Assembly (NCBI RefSeq): GCF_006385705.1
Contig: NZ_VFRQ01000012.1
Span: forward strand, 49,238 to 113,237
Length of the DNA stretch: 64,000 nucleotides
DNA from: Pontibacter mangrovi
GTDB lineage: Bacteria; Bacteroidota; Bacteroidia; Cytophagales; Hymenobacteraceae
Direction: 5' to 3'
Both the position numbers and the translations under genes were made by a program. Shown piece after piece: positions 62,119 to 64,000 of this stretch (positions are counted from its first letter, which is position 1; each line of letters opens with the position of its first letter). The notes below the pieces were generated by a model. That model was not told where the DNA came from. It made no database searches and saw nothing but the letters and a program-made list of their open reading frames with translations.

Positions 62119-62931
62119 ATGAGAGGAGTCATTAAATTTATCATAGCCCTGCTGGTGGCTGCTGTATCGCTGGTTACCTACTGGTGCAGCTCCGAAACCA
62201 ACGACTTTACCGGGGAGGAGCAGCGCGTGGACATGACCGTGGAGCAGGAAATAGCCCTGGGGCTGCAGGCGGCGCCCCAAATGGCAGAACAGTACGGCGG
62301 CCTGCACCCCGACCAGCAGGCGGCCCAGGAGGTAAAGGCCATTGGGCAGCGGCTGGTGCAGCATACCCGCGTAAGCGACACACCCTATCAGTTCGACTTC
62401 CATTTACTGGCCGATGAGCAAACCGTAAACGCCTTTGCCCTGCCGGGCGGGCAAGTCTTTATTACCGCAGGCCTGTTGGGCAGGCTAGAGTCGGAGGGGC
62501 AGCTGGCGGGGGTGCTGGCGCATGAGATTGGACATGTGGTGGCGCGGCACTCGGCGCAGCAGCTGGCCAAGGCCAAGCTAACGCAAGGCCTTACCGGCGC
62601 GGCAGCCATCGCTACCTACGACCCCGATAACCCAGCCAGCCAGTCCGGGGCGGCGGTGGCGGCCATGATCGGACAGTTGGTAAACATGAACTATGGCCGC
62701 GAAGACGAGCTGGAGTCGGATAAGCTGGCGGTGCAGTTAACCGGGGCTGCTGGGTATGACCCCCGGTCCATGATCCGGGTGATGGAGATACTGGAAGAGG
62801 CCAGCGGAGGCAGCAGCCGCGGGCCAGACTTTCTGCAGACGCACCCCAACCCCGGCAACCGCATCGCTAAAATAGAGGCGGCTATAGAGCAAGAATACCC
62901 CAAAGGGCTGCCCGAGGGCTTAACCCATTAA
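62119..62931 (+). CDS. M48-family zinc metallopeptidase
   Basis: 270 residues from MRGVIKFIIALLV at 62119; the longer in-frame start runs through the leader hairpin and is rejected. After an N-terminal hydrophobic segment with Cys23 (possible lipoprotein, though YWC is not a standard lipobox), the M48 domain has HEIGH (135-139) for zinc and the downstream ELESDKLAVQ Glu ligand. LPGGQVFITAGLL precedes the site. It resembles BepA/LoiP-type periplasmic proteases that handle misfolded outer-membrane proteins. It is 31 bases before the lipid kinase gene, so possibly co-transcribed. Confidence 0.9.
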   Translation: MRGVIKFIIALLVAAVSLVTYWCSSETNDFTGEEQRVDMTVEQEIALGLQAAPQMAEQYGGLHPDQQAAQEVKAIGQRLVQHTRVSDTPYQFDFHLLADEQTVNAFALPGGQVFITAGLLGRLESEGQLAGVLAHEIGHVVARHSAQQLAKAKLTQGLTGAAAIATYDPDNPASQSGAAVAAMIGQLVNMNYGREDELESDKLAVQLTGAAGYDPRSMIRVMEILEEASGGSSRGPDFLQTHPNPGNRIAKIEAAIEQEYPKGLPEGLTH

Positions 62932-62962
62932 AAGCTGGCTACCACCAAGGCACCGGCACATC

Positions 62963-63895
62963 ATGACAAACGCAACAGTAAGAAAGTACATGGACCCGAA
63001 CCGGCACAACAACCTGCTTTTTGTGTTAAACCCAATTGCAGGCGATATTGAGAAAGAAGATTTGAAAGAAGATATTGACGGTATCTGCTCGGAGCATACC
63101 ATCAACTACGAGATTTTTACGACTACCGGAGAAAACGACAAGCAGGAACTGGAAAGGCGCCTCCGGCAAAAAAAGTACGATGCCGTGTACGCTATCGGTG
63201 GAGACGGCACGGTTAGCCTGGTGGCCTCAGTGCTGATCGGAACAGACACGCCGCTGGGCATTATCCCGCTAGGCTCCGGCAACGGGTTGTCAAAAGACCT
63301 GGACATCCCGCAGGACACTGAGGAGGCAATGCAGCTGATCGCCCACCACGTGGTCCGCAGCATCGATACCATTACCCTGAACGGCAAGCGCTCCATACAC
63401 CTCAGCGACCTGGGATTCAATGCCTTGGTGGTAAAGCGCTTTAGCGAAGGCGATACCCGTGGCTCCGGCTCTTATGCCTGGATTGCCCTGCAGGAGTACC
63501 TGGGCTACGAGCCAAAACACTACCGCATTGAAACCGACGCCGACACCTTTGAGGGAAAAGCCTTTATGGTGACGGTGGCCAATGCCAATGCCTGGGGCTC
63601 CAACGCCAGCATCAACCCCGACGGCATCCTGAACGACGGCAGGTTTGAGATTTGCCTCATAGAGCCGTTCCCCAAAGCCGCCAGCCTGGGCATCCTTTAC
63701 AAACTCTACACTGATAGCATCGATACCAGCGTGTATACTAAAATTCTGAAGTGCCGGAAAGCCACTATTTACAACCCGGACCGCGAGGTGATGCACATTG
63801 ACGGCGAGCCGGTGGAGACGGCGGAGAAAATTGAAGTGGAAATGCACCCCAAGAGCCTCAAAGTCATACTTCCGGTGCCGGAAACAGATCATTGA
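62963..63895 (+). CDS. Diacylglycerol-kinase-family lipid kinase (YegS/DagK-like)
   Basis: 310 residues. The catalytic domain has FVLNPIAGD, YAIGGDGTVSLVASVL (the GGDGT nucleotide loop, ~79) and GIIPLGSGNGLSKDL. The C-terminal beta-sandwich has ANANAWGSNASINPDGILNDGRFEICLI and MHIDGEPV. It phosphorylates a lipid such as diacylglycerol or a related alcohol. An alternative start is MDPNRHNNL at 62990. Its stop codon directly abuts a TnpB-type element end on the right. Confidence 0.92.
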   Translation: MTNATVRKYMDPNRHNNLLFVLNPIAGDIEKEDLKEDIDGICSEHTINYEIFTTTGENDKQELERRLRQKKYDAVYAIGGDGTVSLVASVLIGTDTPLGIIPLGSGNGLSKDLDIPQDTEEAMQLIAHHVVRSIDTITLNGKRSIHLSDLGFNALVVKRFSEGDTRGSGSYAWIALQEYLGYEPKHYRIETDADTFEGKAFMVTVANANAWGSNASINPDGILNDGRFEICLIEPFPKAASLGILYKLYTDSIDTSVYTKILKCRKATIYNPDREVMHIDGEPVETAEKIEVEMHPKSLKVILPVPETDH

Positions 63896-64000
63896 CACTC
63901 CCACGTCTAAAGACTGTGGGATTCTTGGGCTACCCGACCATTGCCGTTGTATTGGACACCATCGGTGTCTGACTCCCAAGCTGACAGCGTATGCCCTACG
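63896..64000 (-). ncRNA. Candidate omega-RNA 3' segment / IS605-type right end
   Basis: On the minus strand the sequence ends ...AAGAATCCCAC, a loop, then GTGGGAGTGTCA. The hairpin CCCAC-GTCT/AGAC-(T)-GTGGG has one bulged base. Further in are GACACC/GGTGTC and an outer CTTGGG/CCCAAG pair. TnpB elements end in hairpins of this type, and the omega RNA runs from the gene's 3' end through this hairpin into the flanking DNA as guide. The hairpin is visible; the omega RNA role is inferred. Confidence 0.45.
63907..64000 (-). CDS. 3' end of a TnpB-like transposon gene (runs off the window)
   Basis: The minus strand enters at the right edge and encodes 30 residues, VGHTLSAWESDTDGVQYNGN followed by GRVAQESHSL and a TAG at 63907-63909. 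IS200/IS605 TnpB proteins often end in such a variable Gly/Asn-rich tail, often with GHT near it, overlapping a hairpin near the element end. Only the tail is visible, so the family call rests on the combination with that hairpin. The rest should lie to the right of the window. Confidence 0.5.
   Translation of the reverse strand, partial: VGHTLSAWESDTDGVQYNGNGRVAQESHSL

Noticed and set aside
63290..63979. 229-codon minus-strand frame over the lipid kinase
   Set aside because: It is antisense to a well-supported kinase. Only the other minus-strand frame at the right edge fits a TnpB tail.

Overview
The window looks like a chromosomal piece from a Bacteroidota member of the Cytophagales, most likely Hymenobacteraceae and Pontibacter-like. 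The evidence is type IX secretion C-terminal sorting domains, paired DUF4199 membrane proteins, an UpxY/NusG-like antiterminator in a surface-polysaccharide locus, TAnnTTTG-type -7 promoter elements, and moderate GC genes separated by AT-rich spacers. No rRNA gene, intact tRNA gene or CRISPR array was seen, so the genus is inference.

Layout. 1-5.4 kb holds an exported esterase, a membrane-anchored AraC regulator, a DinB-like protein and a kelch lipoprotein. 5.4-7.7 kb is a decayed mobile element: an excisionase-like HTH protein, a tyrosine integrase broken by a frameshift, and a zinc-ribbon/HTH protein, next to tRNA-3'-end-like sequence with a terminator. 7.8-15.7 kb is housekeeping: mnmE, a thioredoxin-like lipoprotein, an mntR-mntH manganese operon whose transporter carries a UspA domain, fabH, a glycosyltransferase and dapD. 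15.8-23.2 kb holds three secreted T9SS cargo proteins built from shared modules, including a beta-propeller phytase.

23.6-53.3 kb is a large exopolysaccharide region. A plus-strand arm (27.6-32.8 kb) carries the initiating phosphoglycosyltransferase, a lyase-like protein, a polysaccharide deacetylase and a CelD/FemAB-like acyltransferase. It converges on a minus-strand run of about 20 kb (53.3 to 32.9 kb). That run encodes Wza export protein, Wzc-type tyrosine autokinase, UpxY, an alpha/beta hydrolase, a two-domain P-loop kinase, two flippases, an APH-like kinase, glycosyltransferases, a Wzy-like polymerase, two more CelD-like proteins, an asparagine synthetase-like amidotransferase and a pyruvyltransferase. 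Together they can make, decorate (acyl, amide, pyruvyl, deacetyl), polymerise and export one polysaccharide, perhaps two.

53.7-63.9 kb returns to core genes: 3-hydroxybutyryl-CoA dehydrogenase, two tandem tiny lmo0937-type membrane proteins, an ABC-F ATPase, two DUF4199 proteins, an L,D-transpeptidase-like protein, an M48 protease and a lipid kinase. The last ~100 bases carry the 3' end of a TnpB-like gene on the minus strand with an omega-RNA-like hairpin, abutting the lipid kinase stop codon.

The least explained signals are: the three CelD-like paralogues with a shared extra C-terminal domain; the structured 27.36-27.64 kb element in front of the polysaccharide operon; interleaved inverted repeats at 12.54-12.59 kb; and a strikingly frequent heptamer AAGTATA/TATACTT throughout the window.
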